In this document: positions 1 to 12,927 of the stretch, in pieces | How positions within the stretch are numbered: the first letter of the stretch is position 1 | How the letters are laid out: every line of letters starts with the position of its first letter | Assembly (NCBI GenBank): GCA_905250115.1 | Contig: CAJNOI010000098.1 | Coordinates: forward strand, 8,688 to 72,687 | DNA: 64,000 nucleotides | From: Adineta steineri | Taxonomy: Eukaryota > Rotifera > Eurotatoria > Adinetida > Adinetidae | Direction: 5' to 3' | Position numbers and translations under genes: made by a program | The notes under the pieces: model-generated | Database searches by the model: none | The model's input: the letters and a program-made list of their open reading frames with translations, nothing else | What the model was told of the DNA's origin: nothing

Positions 1-311
1 AAATCATACCTGAAGACTGTCTTCAGATATGATTTTTTACCAGCAGAAATGAATAAATAACAATGTGAGATGATTAATCCATATCTTCACTCATAATGAG
101 TAATGGAACTTGAAAAAAAGCGATTTCTCTCTAATAATGAAAATATCCATGTCGTATTGAATTACATATTAAATGCATGTATTTTCACATTTGTACCTTT
201 TCTCTTTCGAAAAAAGCATGTCTCTTTGTATGGAATATCCATATGGTATCGAATAAAGTGTTAAATAGATACCGTTTTTCCTGTTTCCATTTCTCCTTTA
301 TGCATTGCTTT

Positions 312-600
312 TTTCAAGAGCCCACTGCTAGATTAAAACTGTTTCATAATGATACAATTACATTATCTTCATCAAGGTAGTAACAAGAGTTATAAATTAT
401 GTTGCACATTTTAATTCCACCAGGTTGAGCTAACAGCTTTTCTAAGTTTGCATGATTAAATAGAAAAAATAGAAAAAAATTACATGACATTTTCTAAGTG
501 CATCAATTATCATGAACCGTATTAGTTTAATGCAAGAGAATGATATTCAAACTTTTTTTTAATTTTCTCTTGCATGAAAAGTTCCAGGCAATAAATAGAC
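312..600 (+). repeat. Diverged repeat copy 1, upstream of the GPCR gene
   Basis: This stretch matches about 2300-2580 in the same orientation and about 42840-43070 in inverted orientation. Shared blocks include CATAATGA..CAATTA, AACAGCTTTTCT.AGTTT, ACATGACATTTTCTAA and TCTTGCATGAAA.GTTCCA. It lies directly 5' of the GPCR coding region, so it may be that gene's duplicated promoter rather than a transposon. Bases 1-311 hold nothing else recognisable. Confidence 0.7.
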
Positions 601-611
601 ACACGATGAGC

Positions 612-617
612 TATAAA
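612..617 (+). promoter_or_regulatory. TATA-like box of the GPCR gene
   Basis: TATAAA lies 64 bp before the GPCR start codon on the coding strand. In such AT-rich DNA the motif alone is weak evidence; its position is the only other support. Confidence 0.3.
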
Positions 618-675
618 ATCTACTTGATCTTCAACAAAATATTTCATTTTAACTTGCGACAAAACTGTTAGAAAA

Positions 676-1606
676 ATGGACGATCAACAGATCATCGTTA
701 TATTAGTGATTATAAAAGCTATAATTCTTGGATTAGTGTGTGTTGCATCATGTTTATATGCAATACCACTCATTTTCATTCCACGTTTTCATAATCCTCT
801 TCATCTATTAACACTTAATGTATGTGTTGCTGCATTTATGTGTGCTGCATTTTGTGGAATTTATTTCATAATGACTACATTTTATTTTGATGTATTTTTG
901 ACTGAAGCATCATGCTTACCAATCATCTTCACACAAACAACAGTTGTTTGTCAAGTACTTTATGCTTTATGTATGGTCTCATTAAATCGATTATTTATTG
1001 TTGTCTATAGAAACAAAGTCTTTTTTCAAAACAAAATTTGGATCGCTATATGCATTAGTACTCAATGGATATTTGTAACATTAATAGCTTTACCAACACT
1101 TCGTTCAAGTCTTTGGGTAAATGATTATCATAGATGAAATAGTCTATTTCATTTCTTGTTGTTTATTTTAGCATTGTTTAGTATCAGGTCTTGAACTTAA
1201 TTATCAAATATATGTGTTGATCATTATTGGAGTAATACCAGCAATATTATTGATTATAACTAATGGCATTATTTTTATTTCTGCTCGTAAATCAACACAA
1301 CGTGTTCAGCCAATGAATGGAGATAGAACAACAACTTCTAGTTTTACTCAACGAGATGTTCGTTTATTAAAACATATGGTTTTTATATTTGCAGTATTTT
1401 TTTGTGGTTGGGTACCAATGTTTATTATAGCAGTAATAGATTATAATGATGATGCTATACCTTATGTTGTACTTCATGGTCTTCAAATATTACCATGTTT
1501 GAGTTTATTGACTGATATTATCGATTTATTCATATATAATCATGAACTACGAAGATATTTGACCAGACAAAGTCAAAATGAAGTAATCAATATTCGTACA
1601 AAATAA
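676..1606 (+). CDS. Rhodopsin-like (family A) G-protein coupled receptor, 2 exons
   Basis: Exons are 676-1116 and 1172-1606, joined in phase 0 (GTAAAT donor, TTTTAG acceptor), giving 291 residues. Seven hydrophobic segments are visible. The TM3 end reads LNRLFIVVY in place of the DRY motif. The second exon opens with HC, the likely extracellular-loop-2 cysteine. TM6 carries FFCGWVP (CWxP-like), and TM7 ends DLFIYNHELRRYL, corresponding to NPxxY plus helix 8. Such receptors signal through heterotrimeric G proteins at the plasma membrane. The short loops and small size suit the peptide/orphan receptor groups that are expanded in rotifers, but the ligand cannot be inferred. A possible polyadenylation signal AATAAA lies at 1655-1660. 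Its 5' flank belongs to a repeat also found at 1.9-2.9 kb and 42.5-43.5 kb. Confidence 0.88.
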
Positions 1607-1924
1607 CTACTAAAGACAATGCTCTATATTGTGCAAATGTTGTTTTGTTTCGTAAATAAATATCGTGATCAAAACAAGGTTTCTGTGATAAGAAAACTCT
1701 AGATCATGCATTTAATTTCAGTGATAGAATCTATGTAATGTATTTTTCTTCGAAATTATAGAAAAATAACTGATATTAGCTGTAAAAAGACAATGTATGT
1801 ATTGATTGAATATACTATTGATATGCTTTATAATAAGTATACTCGACTTTAAAATTAGTATAATGATCAGTTTTATACTCTTCTTGAATTTAAAATCAGC
1901 GGATTGTTTGCTAAATTCAGAAAA

Positions 1925-2880
1925 AAAGTCAGTAAATAAAATATTTTGATTTTATTATTCATTGAAAAAAAAACATGATACGAATGTATTTTCTTTTGTG
2001 AAAGACGATCTAAAAGGAGTGTTGGAATGTTGAAGGGTAGAAATTTTCACATACTACCTCCCCATCCCCATAGACGTGACCTGTATAGTATCATAGGCCG
2101 TCATAAACATGAGCATTGAATTATAGAACAAAATAAAACTATCGAACTCATACTGTTCAAGAAAGATAAAATACATTAGTAATTTCTTTTATATTAGTCA
2201 CTTTTTCTCTTGAGTTTTGTAACAACAGTTAAAATATTAATCAAGTGAGTTTGTAACATCTGAATTATTCTTCCTAAAATTTCTATACGTTTATGGTACA
2301 GAGCGAGGTTACAACCGATTCATAATGACACAATTAAATTATCTTCTTCAAAGTATAGGAACAAGAATTATAAGTTCTATTGGATATTTTATTTCTTCCA
2401 GGGATTAAGATAACAGCTTTTCTTAGTTTTCATGAACAAATATAGGAATTAGAAAAAATAGGTATATGACATTTTCTAAATACGTCAATCATAATGAATT
2501 GTATTAGTTAAATGGAAAGAAAAGATATTCATTTTTTTGTTTTCTTGCATGAAACGTTCCAAACGATGAATATTATTACAGCCGAATAATTAGAAATAAT
2601 GCAAAATTGACTAATTATTTTCCATTATTTCTTGAAAAAATATTTTTAGACGGTTTTAATTCATTATTTCTCAGTTTTTTTGTACATTTCTAATGCATTA
2701 TAATTCATTTGAATCTAATGTATTTTAATCCATTAGTTAGAATAATGCAGAGATGTTCTTTAATTTGTTCAATTCAAATCGATTATAGTACGTTATTTCC
2801 AAATAATCCGGAAATCTTGCTTAATTTATAAAAATCTAATGAATTTATTTCATTATTTAGAAATAATATAGAAGGGTATG
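1925..2880 (+). repeat. Diverged repeat copy 2 (inverted partner at 42.5-43.5 kb)
   Basis: Nearly the whole stretch aligns with the reverse complement of about 42545-43470. Examples are TTTTCTTTTGTGAAAGACGA, GGAGTGTTGGAATGTT, TTACAGAGCGAGGTTACAACCG and ATGCAAAATTGACTAATTAT. Small indels and roughly 10-15% mismatches, estimated by eye, separate the copies. The central part also matches the sequence 5' of the GPCR gene. No long reading frame is present. It may be a transposon relic or a duplicated GPCR 5' region whose gene was lost. Bases 1607-1924 hold only the 3' flank of the GPCR. Confidence 0.8.
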
Positions 2881-3386
2881 GGTAAATTATAAAAGAAGAT
2901 AGACACTCACATCCACAGCTCATGCTTACACTCATGAGCGGTATATCTTTATTAAATTCTAGTAGAATATTAATCGAAATTTCACGTCATCGGATTCATT
3001 TACAACGAGAAAATATGTTCAAAATCTGTTGTTACTTTCTTTTTATCGGATAAAGTATCAAGAAAAAAACTCAGATAAAAATGATATTGATATGGATATC
3101 TCATTTTATTGAACAATTTATTCAAAATAGTTGACAAGCAAAGCAGACCAAACAATATGCTCTTTGAAAGATCTCAGACACAACAATTTTGTCGGACTTG
3201 TAAAATCTTACTATTGTTGTCTGATTGGCGAAAGCTGAAAAGCAAATCAATCATTCAAAACAGTACACATGAGAAAGCGATGAGAGAAAGCAAAAGAAAA
3301 ATTTGAATTATTGTAAAGCGCGGAAAAGGATAATATTGACAATAAAAGAGAAAAGTTGATAAATTCCAGTCAAAATATTTCAGCAT
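2881..3386. other. Intergenic, no gene recognised
   Basis: AT-rich sequence between repeat copy 2 and the last exon of the PPC-like gene. A short frame at 3109-3306 lacks an ATG at its start, a domain and splice support, and is not called. The TA..CACTCACATCCACAGC stretch near 2900 belongs to the GT/CA-rich motif class seen elsewhere in the window. Confidence 0.5.
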
Positions 3387-6300
3387 CTATAGTTTAACAT
3401 AACGAACAGTGCCGGCACCCGTGGATATGATTGAAAATGAACCTGTTACATTTTGTTTGTACGTTGTTACAATCAAAATATACTTTCCTACAGCCTGAAG
3501 AAGAATCAAGAACATAAACTGGTTGTTACCTCCACTATCATCATCTGATGCAAATTGATTTAAACTTAAAGATGATGAGTTAAAAGTGTTGTTGTACAAA
3601 TATCCATATGTATTCATAGTGCTAGAGCATAAAATCGTATATGTTCCAGTTGTGGAGACGTTAAGTTGAATGGCTTGATAATAATATATTGATGCTGAGC
3701 AATTACCTGTGCGACAAAAGCGCGAACTATTAGTAATCAAAGTTGATGAATAGTTTGATGCCACTTTCGATACATTATCTAGTCACATAAAAAGAAAATA
3801 GTTATGTTTGACAATTAAAATAAAATAAAAGATGATTACTCTTTTATCATATTAATAATTGGGCATCCCAAAATTAGAAACAAAAATGTCAAGTTTTTCA
3901 AGTTTCTGTCGCTCAAAATGAAAGATTTTAAGAATAATTTTACGTAATCACAACAATTTTCATACACAAGCTAAATCTCAAGCAAGAGTATATTGATCGT
4001 TTCGAGCAATAAGAAAACATTTAATTCATTCTCCTATACAAGACATGAAAATAAGTTGAATTAATTAAAAGACTTTGAAAAAGATCAAAATCCATCTAAA
4101 TTATTGGAAATTCTCTATATTAACAGTTTGAGTACTTACTTATTATATTAAATGGAACAAAACTAATCAAACTTCCACCAAGTCCGTAGAGTGAGAATTT
4201 CCCTGTTGTTACCGATATATATGTTGTTACAACTAATATGTACTTCATCATAACTTGAAAAGTGGTGCTGAACATGAACTGATCATTGCCTCCAGAGTCA
4301 TCATTCGATAACAGGAGATTTTGATTTGGACCTGCAGGATTAAAAGTGCTATTGTATATATAACCAATTGTATCCATGGTACTATCGGAAAAAATAGCAT
4401 AAATTCCTGTCGTTGATATATTGACTGCAAAAGCTTGACAATAATAGATTGATCCTATCGACGCATTCGGTCGAGTATATACTTGACTATTTTTCGTCAG
4501 CGACGATGAATAGCTCGATTGCATTGTTGATGAGTTCACTAATGAGAAAAAAACAAAATGTTTACTTTTAATAGTTTAGAGACAGGAAGATTTAGACTTC
4601 GATATTTAGTGGATATCATTGATGATAATGAAACAAACTTTTAATATCGAAGAAATCATCAATTTCTGTACAACTGAAAAAACTCTTCTTTCGATAAGTG
4701 TCCCATTTAATGGAAAAAATATTCTTTTACATCTTGAATTCTTACTCAATATATTGCTTACCTAGTGAATAACTAATCGAATCTGGACCTTTTCCAATGA
4801 GTGTAAAGCGTCCCGTAACACTTTTAGCATATGTTGTTACAATCAAAATATACTTTGTCATAGGTTGAAGAATATTTGCGAGCATGAACTGATCATTGCC
4901 TCCGGAGTCATCATCTGATGACAGCAGATTTTGATTCGGATCGACAGGATTGAAAGTGCTATTGTACATATAGCCATATGTATCTATGGTACTACTGCAC
5001 CGAATAGCATAAACTCCTGTCGTTAACACAGTGATTTTAATAGCTTGATAATATGACATTGTCGGATCATCTGAATAATGAATATAAATCGGACTATTTG
5101 TATTCAGAGAAGATGAGTAATTCGATTGGATCATCGATGAGTTGACTAGTGAAAGAAAAACAAAACGATTAGTTCTAATAGTTTAACTAAAGAGAACGTT
5201 TATAAGTAGGACTTAGACTTTGAGTTTTTCGCTATCCGACTAGAGGTAATACTTGACTGCGAGTACAAACTGTTGAGTGGGTAACAATCATAATCATGAA
5301 AAAACTTTTAATGAGTATTTTATTTAATAAAAAATATTCTCTTGTACCTTGAATTCTTACTTAATATATTACTTACTTGGTGAAAAACTAATCGAATCTG
5401 GACCCTGTCCAATGAGTGAATAGTTTCCTATGACGTTTACCGAATATGTTGTTACAATCAAAATATACTTTGTCATAGCTTGAAGAACATTTGTGAGTAA
5501 GAACTGATCATTGCCTCCAGTGTCATCATCCGATAACAGCAGATTTTGATCTGGATTCAGAGGATTGAAAGTACTATTATATATATACCCATATGTATCT
5601 ATGGTACTACTGCACCGAATAGCATAAACTCCTGTCGTTAACACAGTGATTTGAATAGCTTGATAATATGTTATTGAGCTGTCACCTTGAGAACGAAAAT
5701 AAAATAGACTATACATAGTCAGAGCAGATGAATAATCTGATTGAATTTCTATTTTCGATGAATTGACTAAGGAGTAAAAAACAAAAATATTACTTTTAAG
5801 AATTTAAATAAAGAAAAAGTGTTAGGGAGAGGACTCTAATATTTGTTTTCTAATATGTTTCGTCTGTAAGGCACTAGATCAATTCGTCGCCATTCAATTC
5901 ATTGCATATATATATGTTGTAGGCAAAATTCAAATCCAGTCAAATTTGAAATTTGACTAGGCAAAATTCAAATTAGAATTTTGACTAGGCAGAATTTAAA
6001 TTTGAATTTTGTCTAATATATTTTCAGTCAAAATTAGAATTTGAATTTTGACTAGACAAAATTCAAATTCTAATTTTGACTGATATATTCTCAGTTAAAA
6101 TTCTAATTTTATTTTTGACTAGACAAAATTCAAAAACTTTTTTATTGTTAAAAGAAGGCGAAGAAAGAGAAATAATCTAAGTGTGAATAATTTCTTTTGT
6201 TTTACAGTACTTTTTAAGAAAACATCATTTAGTTCTAGTTATTTAATCCATGTTTAAGCATCCACCGCTCTTTGAATGACATTTGGTAGAGTAGGGAATA

Positions 6301-9300
6301 TTTTCTCATTATTATTAACTCAAATGATCGCTGTGTCCAACTCCATTATTTTTTACGATGTGTGAGCATCTATATACCAACTTATTTTTAATATAGCCCC
6401 TTACTGGTTTTTTTTTCTCTTTATTTTATCTTACTGGCTAAGTCACTCATCGTACACAACATCTATTCTTGCTTCTAACCAGGCCTCGAAATCGGGCCAC
6501 TTTTTCGTGGCCCGGCCCGCCCGATTTACCGGGCCGAACTGATAAGGCCCGCCCGGCCCAGAAGGTCGGGCGCTTCAACATGGCCCGGCCCGCCCGATCG
6601 ATTGGGCCGAGTTGATAAGGCCCGCCCGGCCCGGCCCGACAGTGACTAGAAATTTTTTTAACTATATATATATAAAATAATTCATAAGAAATTCGCGTAT
6701 ATTGTTACTGGTAACAGCTACGTAATGGTATGACATTATGTGAATCATCCAATTCTGATGATTGATTTTATTAAATGATATTCAAGTACTAGTAACACGC
6801 GACATCATTCATATGAATTGGTTGATAACTTAACAATAATATGGAGTTGGGCATCCGACTTAAGCCCGGCCCGCCCGACTCATTGGGCCGAACTGATAGG
6901 GCCCGCCCGGCCCAAAAGGTTGGGCTCTTCAAGGTGGCCCGGGCCACGTTGGGCCGGGCCGAGCGGCCCATTTCGAGGCCTGCTTCTAACCTAATTTTCT
7001 TAGTTGTGAGAATAACTATAGTTAACAGAAGAAGAATAGAAAGAAAAATCGATCAACACGCAAACATTTTAATTCTTTTAACAATAAAAAAGTTTTTGAA
7101 TTTTGTCTAGTCAAAAATAAAATTAGAATTTTAACTGAGAATATATCAGTCAAAATTAGAATTTGAATTTTGTCTAGTCAAAATTCAAATTCTAATTTTG
7201 ACTGAAAATATATTAGACAAAATTCAAATTTAAATTCTGCCTAGTCAAAGTTCTAATTTGAATTTTGCCTACAACATATATATATGAGAGTAAGAGAAAC
7301 AAATATGAAAGCGAATCGGTAATTGAGTTACATGATTTAAACTAACTTGTTTTGCTCACTATACTGCTTATCTAATTACTGATATAGATCGTCTAGCTCT
7401 ACCTGACCGAAAGTAATAAATTGTAAAAAAAAAGAGAATTTTCAGACAAGTATTTGCGGACCGATGCAATGGAGTATAAAACTGAACTCATCTTTCCAAT
7501 TGGAAACAGGTGAAAGTTCGTATGAAATTAAGAAAAAAACTATTTTTCAAAAAAACTTTAACACAAAATGAGAGCACGAGTAATATCTATTATTATTCAT
7601 AAGATTTTCACTAGTGTTTCTTAGCATGAAGTGAGAGGCAAGTTACTTCTTAAAATCAATTCAATCATTTAGTGGCGACTATATACACGTTATGATATCT
7701 TCTATTGTTTTTTACAGTAAAGTTTGACACTTTGCAGGTTTTCATCAAATCATCTTTGTCTGATCACAGCATTACTGAGAAACTCCATATGACACTTTTG
7801 AAATCAATAATATATTGAGCAAAACAAGTTAGTTTAAATTATATAATTCAATTACCGATTCGCTCTCATATTTGTTTCTCTTACTCTCATATATGCGATG
7901 AATTGATCGACCACCTAGTTCCGAACTATCGCTTATATATCCAGTGGATATAGGTGCTGAGTGTGAATGGATGTAGGTACGAAAAACACCGACACTCGCA
8001 AGCTTAAGAAATATCGATTTATTACTCTCTATAGACTATGAAAGACGTTCTGGATGCAAGGAAGTACAGAGAATGATCGAGACAATCCATAAGTGTACTT
8101 TAGTAGTTATATTCAATACTACAAGCGTACGTTTAGATTAATTGTCTCTCACTGACAATCAAAGTAAATTGGTCTTTCATCTTTTGAATTGCACAGGATT
8201 TTTACTAACAACTTTTGTAATGGTCGTTAAAACAGTACAACTCAAGTGGTTATCCGAAACTGAAATGAACCTGAGCATGGGTCCGAATGAAATTCGTGAC
8301 ATTGGTTCGGACTCAGCTAGGTAAAAAGAATGCCAGTCTAGGTTGAGGGTGGAAGAAAGTGCGCTTATATTGTACTAAGCATAACATAGCGAAGAAGACG
8401 ATACCAGAGTATTTGTACAATACAAAGATATTACAAACTTGAATTATATATGTGAAGTACTTTTCAATTTTATATTTTGACTTCGACATTTGAGATGAAA
8501 TAAAAGAGTTGTTAGCGCAATCTCTGTGAGCTTAAAATGTGAAACAAGTACTAACTTCGGTTATATTTCTAATCTTCAGTAGTTGTGTGTTTCCTAGTCT
8601 GTCATACTTGCTCATGTTGATTAATATTAATTAAACAAATAGTCTATGCCAATAAAAATGAATTAATAGGGCTCATTAATTGGTAGTAGTTGATTAATTC
8701 GAATTAAACAGTCTTAATTAATCGAATTTGGTTGGTTATACTAGTTACATAGTAGGATGGGTTTAGCATCTCACATATGTAAAACTCAAAATTTGCATCC
8801 AACTATTGAATTGTTCAACACAATACTTCAAATGTCACGAAAAGTGAGGGGTACAAGGATTGCGTCAGAATGCTACTCGCTGTTTTCAAAGCACACATCT
8901 CTATGATGAATGCAGAATTTGTTATACTTCAATAAAATGGTCGCGAAAATCCTGTCATAATTTTACTGAATAATATTAATGATAACGCTTCCACTAATTA
9001 ACATCGCTAGATCATTCTTTTCTTTTTGATAAATATTGCATTTTATCGGATAAGAATTCTCTCAAGGTGTCAGTTTGTAATTTATATAGGTTTTGCTTAC
9101 TTTCTAAAAAATTAATCGTTCCTGGACCAAGCCCGATGATTGAAAATGTTCCTAATGTATTTCCCACATATGTAGTTACAAATAAAATATACTTTGTCAT
9201 TGCTTCAAGAACAACTGTGATCATAAATTGTTTATTACTACCAGCACCGTCGTCGTCAAATGACATTAAATTTTCATCCGGATATGAAGTATTAAAACTA

Positions 9301-10795
9301 TTATTGTATATAAAGCCCTGTGTATCTATGATGCTATTGGATAATATAGTATACATTCCTGTTGTCGCTACGTTCATTTCAATAGCTTGATAGTAAAAGC
9401 CTGATGCGGCCCAGAGGCTTTCAGGACGAATATATGTTGAACTTGACATTGTTAAGGCAGATGAGAAATTCGATTGTACCGCTAACGAAGTGGCTATTTG
9501 AGAAATAGAAAATGATGATAGTTTTATGATTCAGTTTTGATTGTTTTTTTTTGAAGATGAGAAGTGAAACTGAGAGTCTGTGAATGTGAAATGATGGAAT
9601 AGCAGAATACATTACTTTCATTCTTTACTATCAATCTTTTTCAATTCTTTACTCTCAAAGCTATTTACTTCTTATAAACGTGAAAGTAAAATGTTGTGAG
9701 ATTTAATTGATTAGGAATCGTTTTTATCAGTCAATCACATTTCAGGAAGATGTTTCTCTACTTTTATTAGCACTAATTATGGTTAGCAATCAGATCAATT
9801 CAGACATTATCTGATATTCTCTTTTTGAACGAGTCGGGCACCTTTAATATTAGAGACATTCAATAATAGTTTTTATGGGAAAAAACGTTCAAAATAATTT
9901 TCATTTGGATGTTACATACATGAAATATCTAACATCTATTTTATCACAAGTACTTCCGATAAAAACAATCAGACGATGTTTTGTTGATAAAGCTATTGTT
10001 GTCATAGAATAATAATTTCTCAGAAAAACTCGATTTATAAAGAGTGTTTAATGATAACTGACGATACTTTGTTAACAATATTTCTCCTATTTTTCTAGAT
10101 ATATACAATTAACTTTCTTACTAAGAATAATACATGTTTTTAGAGTCAATGTGTACGAATGCACACTGTGCTATAGTTATATAAATGAGCTCATCTATGT
10201 GTTATACCCGTACTTGTTAAGCCAATAGTCGTCGTGTCAATTGTAATACTGTTTGAGTTACCTGTAAATAAAAGACTATTAGATAAATATTGTTTATATC
10301 ATTCAGATGTGGGTGACAGATAGATATATCATCCGTATATTCATATTCTCACTTTGATAATTAAACTACAAAAGAAATATTCTCCGCAATGCTCAATTAA
10401 CTGTGGATATGCGATAACAGATTTTCTCGCAAAAGCAATACATCTAAGGACTTGTAAATTCCAAGTTTCAAAGAATGTCTTAGTAATTCCTGATCCTGTT
10501 GAACTTCATAAAGTTTCTGAACTTTACATCCTCCTTTCCCATAGTTTTTGACATCTATTGGAATGTACGCTTCTTTTGGAAGGACTTCTGGCGTACATCA
10601 GAAGAAGTTTTCTACTTTCAATCGAGAGCACCAAAAATACAATTTTCGGTGTCTTCGATAAAATAATTAAGAAGACATACCTATGGATGAAGTTTGTTGT
10701 TTGACTTTTTCAGTGAAATAAATAAACGAAAAAGCCAATAGTCCTAACACAAGTACTGACACTGCTATTTCAATAATGATCCGGTCAACATGCAT
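3387..10795 (-). CDS. Membrane-anchored protein with five tandem PPC-like beta domains, 7 exons
   Basis: Exons in coding order are 10795-10681, 10261-10208, 9493-9101, 5766-5377, 5145-4762, 4538-4140 and 3778-3387. Every internal junction is phase 1, giving 708 residues. Exon 1 encodes a short N-terminus and one hydrophobic helix (IIIEIAVSVLVLGLLAFSFI), probably a signal anchor. Exon 2 is a Ser/Thr linker. The other five exons each encode one copy of a domain of about 130 residues with the pattern YYQAI..V.TTG.Y.I...S..DT.GYIYN..FN, then DDD.G...QF, then L...TKYIL.VTTY. This resembles the pre-peptidase C-terminal (PPC) beta-sandwich, a mainly bacterial extracellular domain; the assignment rests on pattern only. 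One domain per phase-1 exon explains growth by exon duplication. The 3.3 kb intron between domains 1 and 2 is full of mobile-element sequence. ATG at 10795 is the only in-frame ATG before the helix, but an upstream exon is possible. Exons 1-2 are less certain than the domain exons. Confidence 0.72.
5908..7286. mobile_element. Inverted-repeat (foldback-type) element inside an intron
   Basis: Two arms of about 230-245 bp (about 5908-6158 and 7063-7286) are reverse complements. The outer ends read ATATATATGTTGTAGGCAAA. The arms contain internally repeated AAATTCAAATT and CTAGACAAAATTC blocks, so each arm is itself repetitive. There is no transposase-like frame. The interior includes a separate GC-rich element. 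The whole unit lies in an intron of the PPC-like gene. It is typical of a non-autonomous foldback or MITE-type DNA element; the family is unknown. Confidence 0.82.
6480..6982. mobile_element. GC-rich non-autonomous hAT-like element nested in the foldback element
   Basis: The 503 bp element starts CAGGCCTCGAAAT and ends ATTTCGAGGCCTG. It is flanked on both sides by the 8-bp direct repeat CTTCTAAC (6472-6479 and 6983-6990). CAG..CTG termini with an 8-bp target duplication are hallmarks of hAT transposons. Blocks of GGCCCGGCCCGCCCGA occur in inverted orientation at both ends, giving extreme GC content in an otherwise AT-rich window. No transposase is encoded, so it is probably mobilised in trans. 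Confidence 0.85.
7281..7893. repeat. Inverted repeat with 79-bp arms
   Basis: Arms at about 7281-7359 and 7815-7893 are reverse complements (TGAGAGTAAGAGAAACAAAT and its complement) separated by about 455 bp. The left arm abuts the foldback element, so this may be part of one larger compound element or a second element beside it. No coding potential is seen in the loop. From 7894 to 9100 the intron shows nothing else recognisable. Confidence 0.75.
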
Positions 10796-12927
10796 CGCGC
10801 CGATAAACACTTCGTATAATGAAGAGAGTTGTAGTTGATAATTTAATGTAAAAGTCGCCGATAATAGTATCACTTCAACAATAACGTGACAGATGCTGTG
10901 ATCAATATTAATGTACTGTTGCCGAAAAAAAGTTATTCAAATCTGAAACATATAAGATGAAAAGTAAAAATATATTTCCATTTAGTTATCTATTGTCATT
11001 CCGAGTTTTTTCTTAACAACTCATATATTATTAAAATATCATATTTCTTTTGTGCGTGAATATGCGTACGAAAAAAGGAGAGATGTCCATATTTTTCCTC
11101 ATCCTACCCACACTGATAAATTTATCTTTAGGAGTTCTACCCAAAATGTTTTATTGGGGAAATGCATCTCTGCTAGAAGACATACTGTAGTATTAATAAA
11201 CCCTTAAAAAAATTTATGAAGACTCCATAAATCTTTCAAAAATTGCTGACACATTACATTTTTGTAAGTCTTTTTTTAGGGTTTATGAAGTTATCATATT
11301 CTCTAAACCACCTTATGAAAATTTAATGTATAATTTATGAAGCTCGCCCACTCTCGTGTATGGTCTCTTATTCTAGATTTTTGTTTTACTATGTGTATTG
11401 ATGATTTTCCATGAGCTGATACGGCGTGATGGCAAAAGTCGATATATGAACTGCTTCGTGTACATTTCCTTTCTTTTCATCACGACCCAGATCATTGAAT
11501 TTATCACTACACTTACAGTCGATTGACTATGTGCCAAACAATGTGAGCGCACATCGGATTTCGGACTACGGAGTCTTCCGAGTTTTGTTGATTTCTTAAG
11601 CCTCGCTAGACATATCAGATATGATAATTATTATCATCAGATGTTAAGGGACTATTAGTGCCTCCAAAAATTCTGGTCAAGAATGCCTCAGACGTTCATA
11701 TGTCTCAACGAGACTCGCTGCACAGTTTTGTTAGGACATCTAGCCTTCGATGAAAGACGTATGTGTGATCTTACATCGATAAAAAGAAGTATGCTCCACA
11801 TGAGATTTGATGAGTTCTATGAGTTTCAGCAGACGCTTTTTCTCACTTATGTTTGGATCGGCTTTTTAATGGAACTAATGGGCGTAATGCGCACAATCGT
11901 ACCTAGTTTCAGGGGACTCTTTCTTGATAGCTACTCAGTTTCCTAGTAGGAAATCGGTTTCTTCGAGACTCTTTCCTATTATAACATTAGTTTCCTGAAA
12001 CCATTCCATCTTACAAAATCATTGTTTTAGCAAAAACTTTCCCAGTAGACAATTCTATTTCAACAAATCATTGCTACCTTTTTATGCCTGCAAAGTGATT
12101 GACTTTTTTGGAAACTCGTATAGTGCATCATATGAAATCTTTTTCAGAGTAATGTCGGGTAGGGCTCGCGGACTTACATAAGTCGAGTCCAAATCAAGGC
12201 CATCAAAAGTGGCCTACTTTCGACACTTAATCCAAAGGTTCTGGGCATTATTCAACTAACTCAAGTGGCCTCAAGGATCTATATAATTCTTTAATAATTT
12301 TTGAAGACACAAACAATAATACAAGCACTCTAAAGTTCGGTCGAATTCGGATTCGGGATTGTTTTAATATTATTAATGCCTTCTGAATATCTGTAGTTCT
12401 GTATTTTCTATATCAGCTATTTTAATGTATGACGACTTATTATACCTTCCTGTGAAATTTCTTCTTTGGCTTAACTTTTAGCCGAACTTGACAAATGATT
12501 GAAAATGGCTAAGCCCGATCGTCCGGCACCTATCTACTATTCTAAACGATGTATACCGTGAAAATATCTCTCATCTGTCTCTCATTTCTTGCACGTTTGA
12601 TTTCCTAGATGTGTGGCACTATAGTAGTCCGATAAGCAGTATAAGAAAAAAAATCGATCCAAAATGGGGAAGGCTTTCACCCAAAACACTGGGTGAATAA
12701 TCTAAGCGACTATCAGCATGAAATACTATGTGAAACTGTCCGTCATCTAACGTTTCGGATACACTCCTGCCTCTTTTTTTGACTGATCACCTCCTCTTAA
12801 CTAACATCATTCGATGGACGATCATGTTTTCGGTCTATTCCAGAAGTCTTAGTCATATCCCAAGCATCTAGACAAATATCAGCAAGAAAAAATCGAATCT
12901 TCTGCTAACTTTACTTACGTCTATCCG
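10796..12927. other. Non-coding stretch without recognisable gene
   Basis: The only frame of note (11683-11946, 87 codons) has no recognisable domain and no exon signals. About 11200-11340 contains several short imperfect repeats of TTTATGAAG. A CCTACCCACACTG motif lies near 11104. The sequence is slightly less AT-biased between 11.4 and 12.6 kb than its surroundings, which may reflect an old element. Confidence 0.45.

Noticed and set aside
3109..3306. 65-codon plus-strand frame
   Set aside because: Does not begin with ATG and has no recognisable features.
6789..7110. Gly/Pro/Arg-rich frames on both strands
   Set aside because: They are translations of the GC-rich repeat blocks of the hAT-like element.
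11683..11946. 87-codon plus-strand frame
   Set aside because: No domain, no flanking splice logic and biased composition typical of chance; left uncalled.
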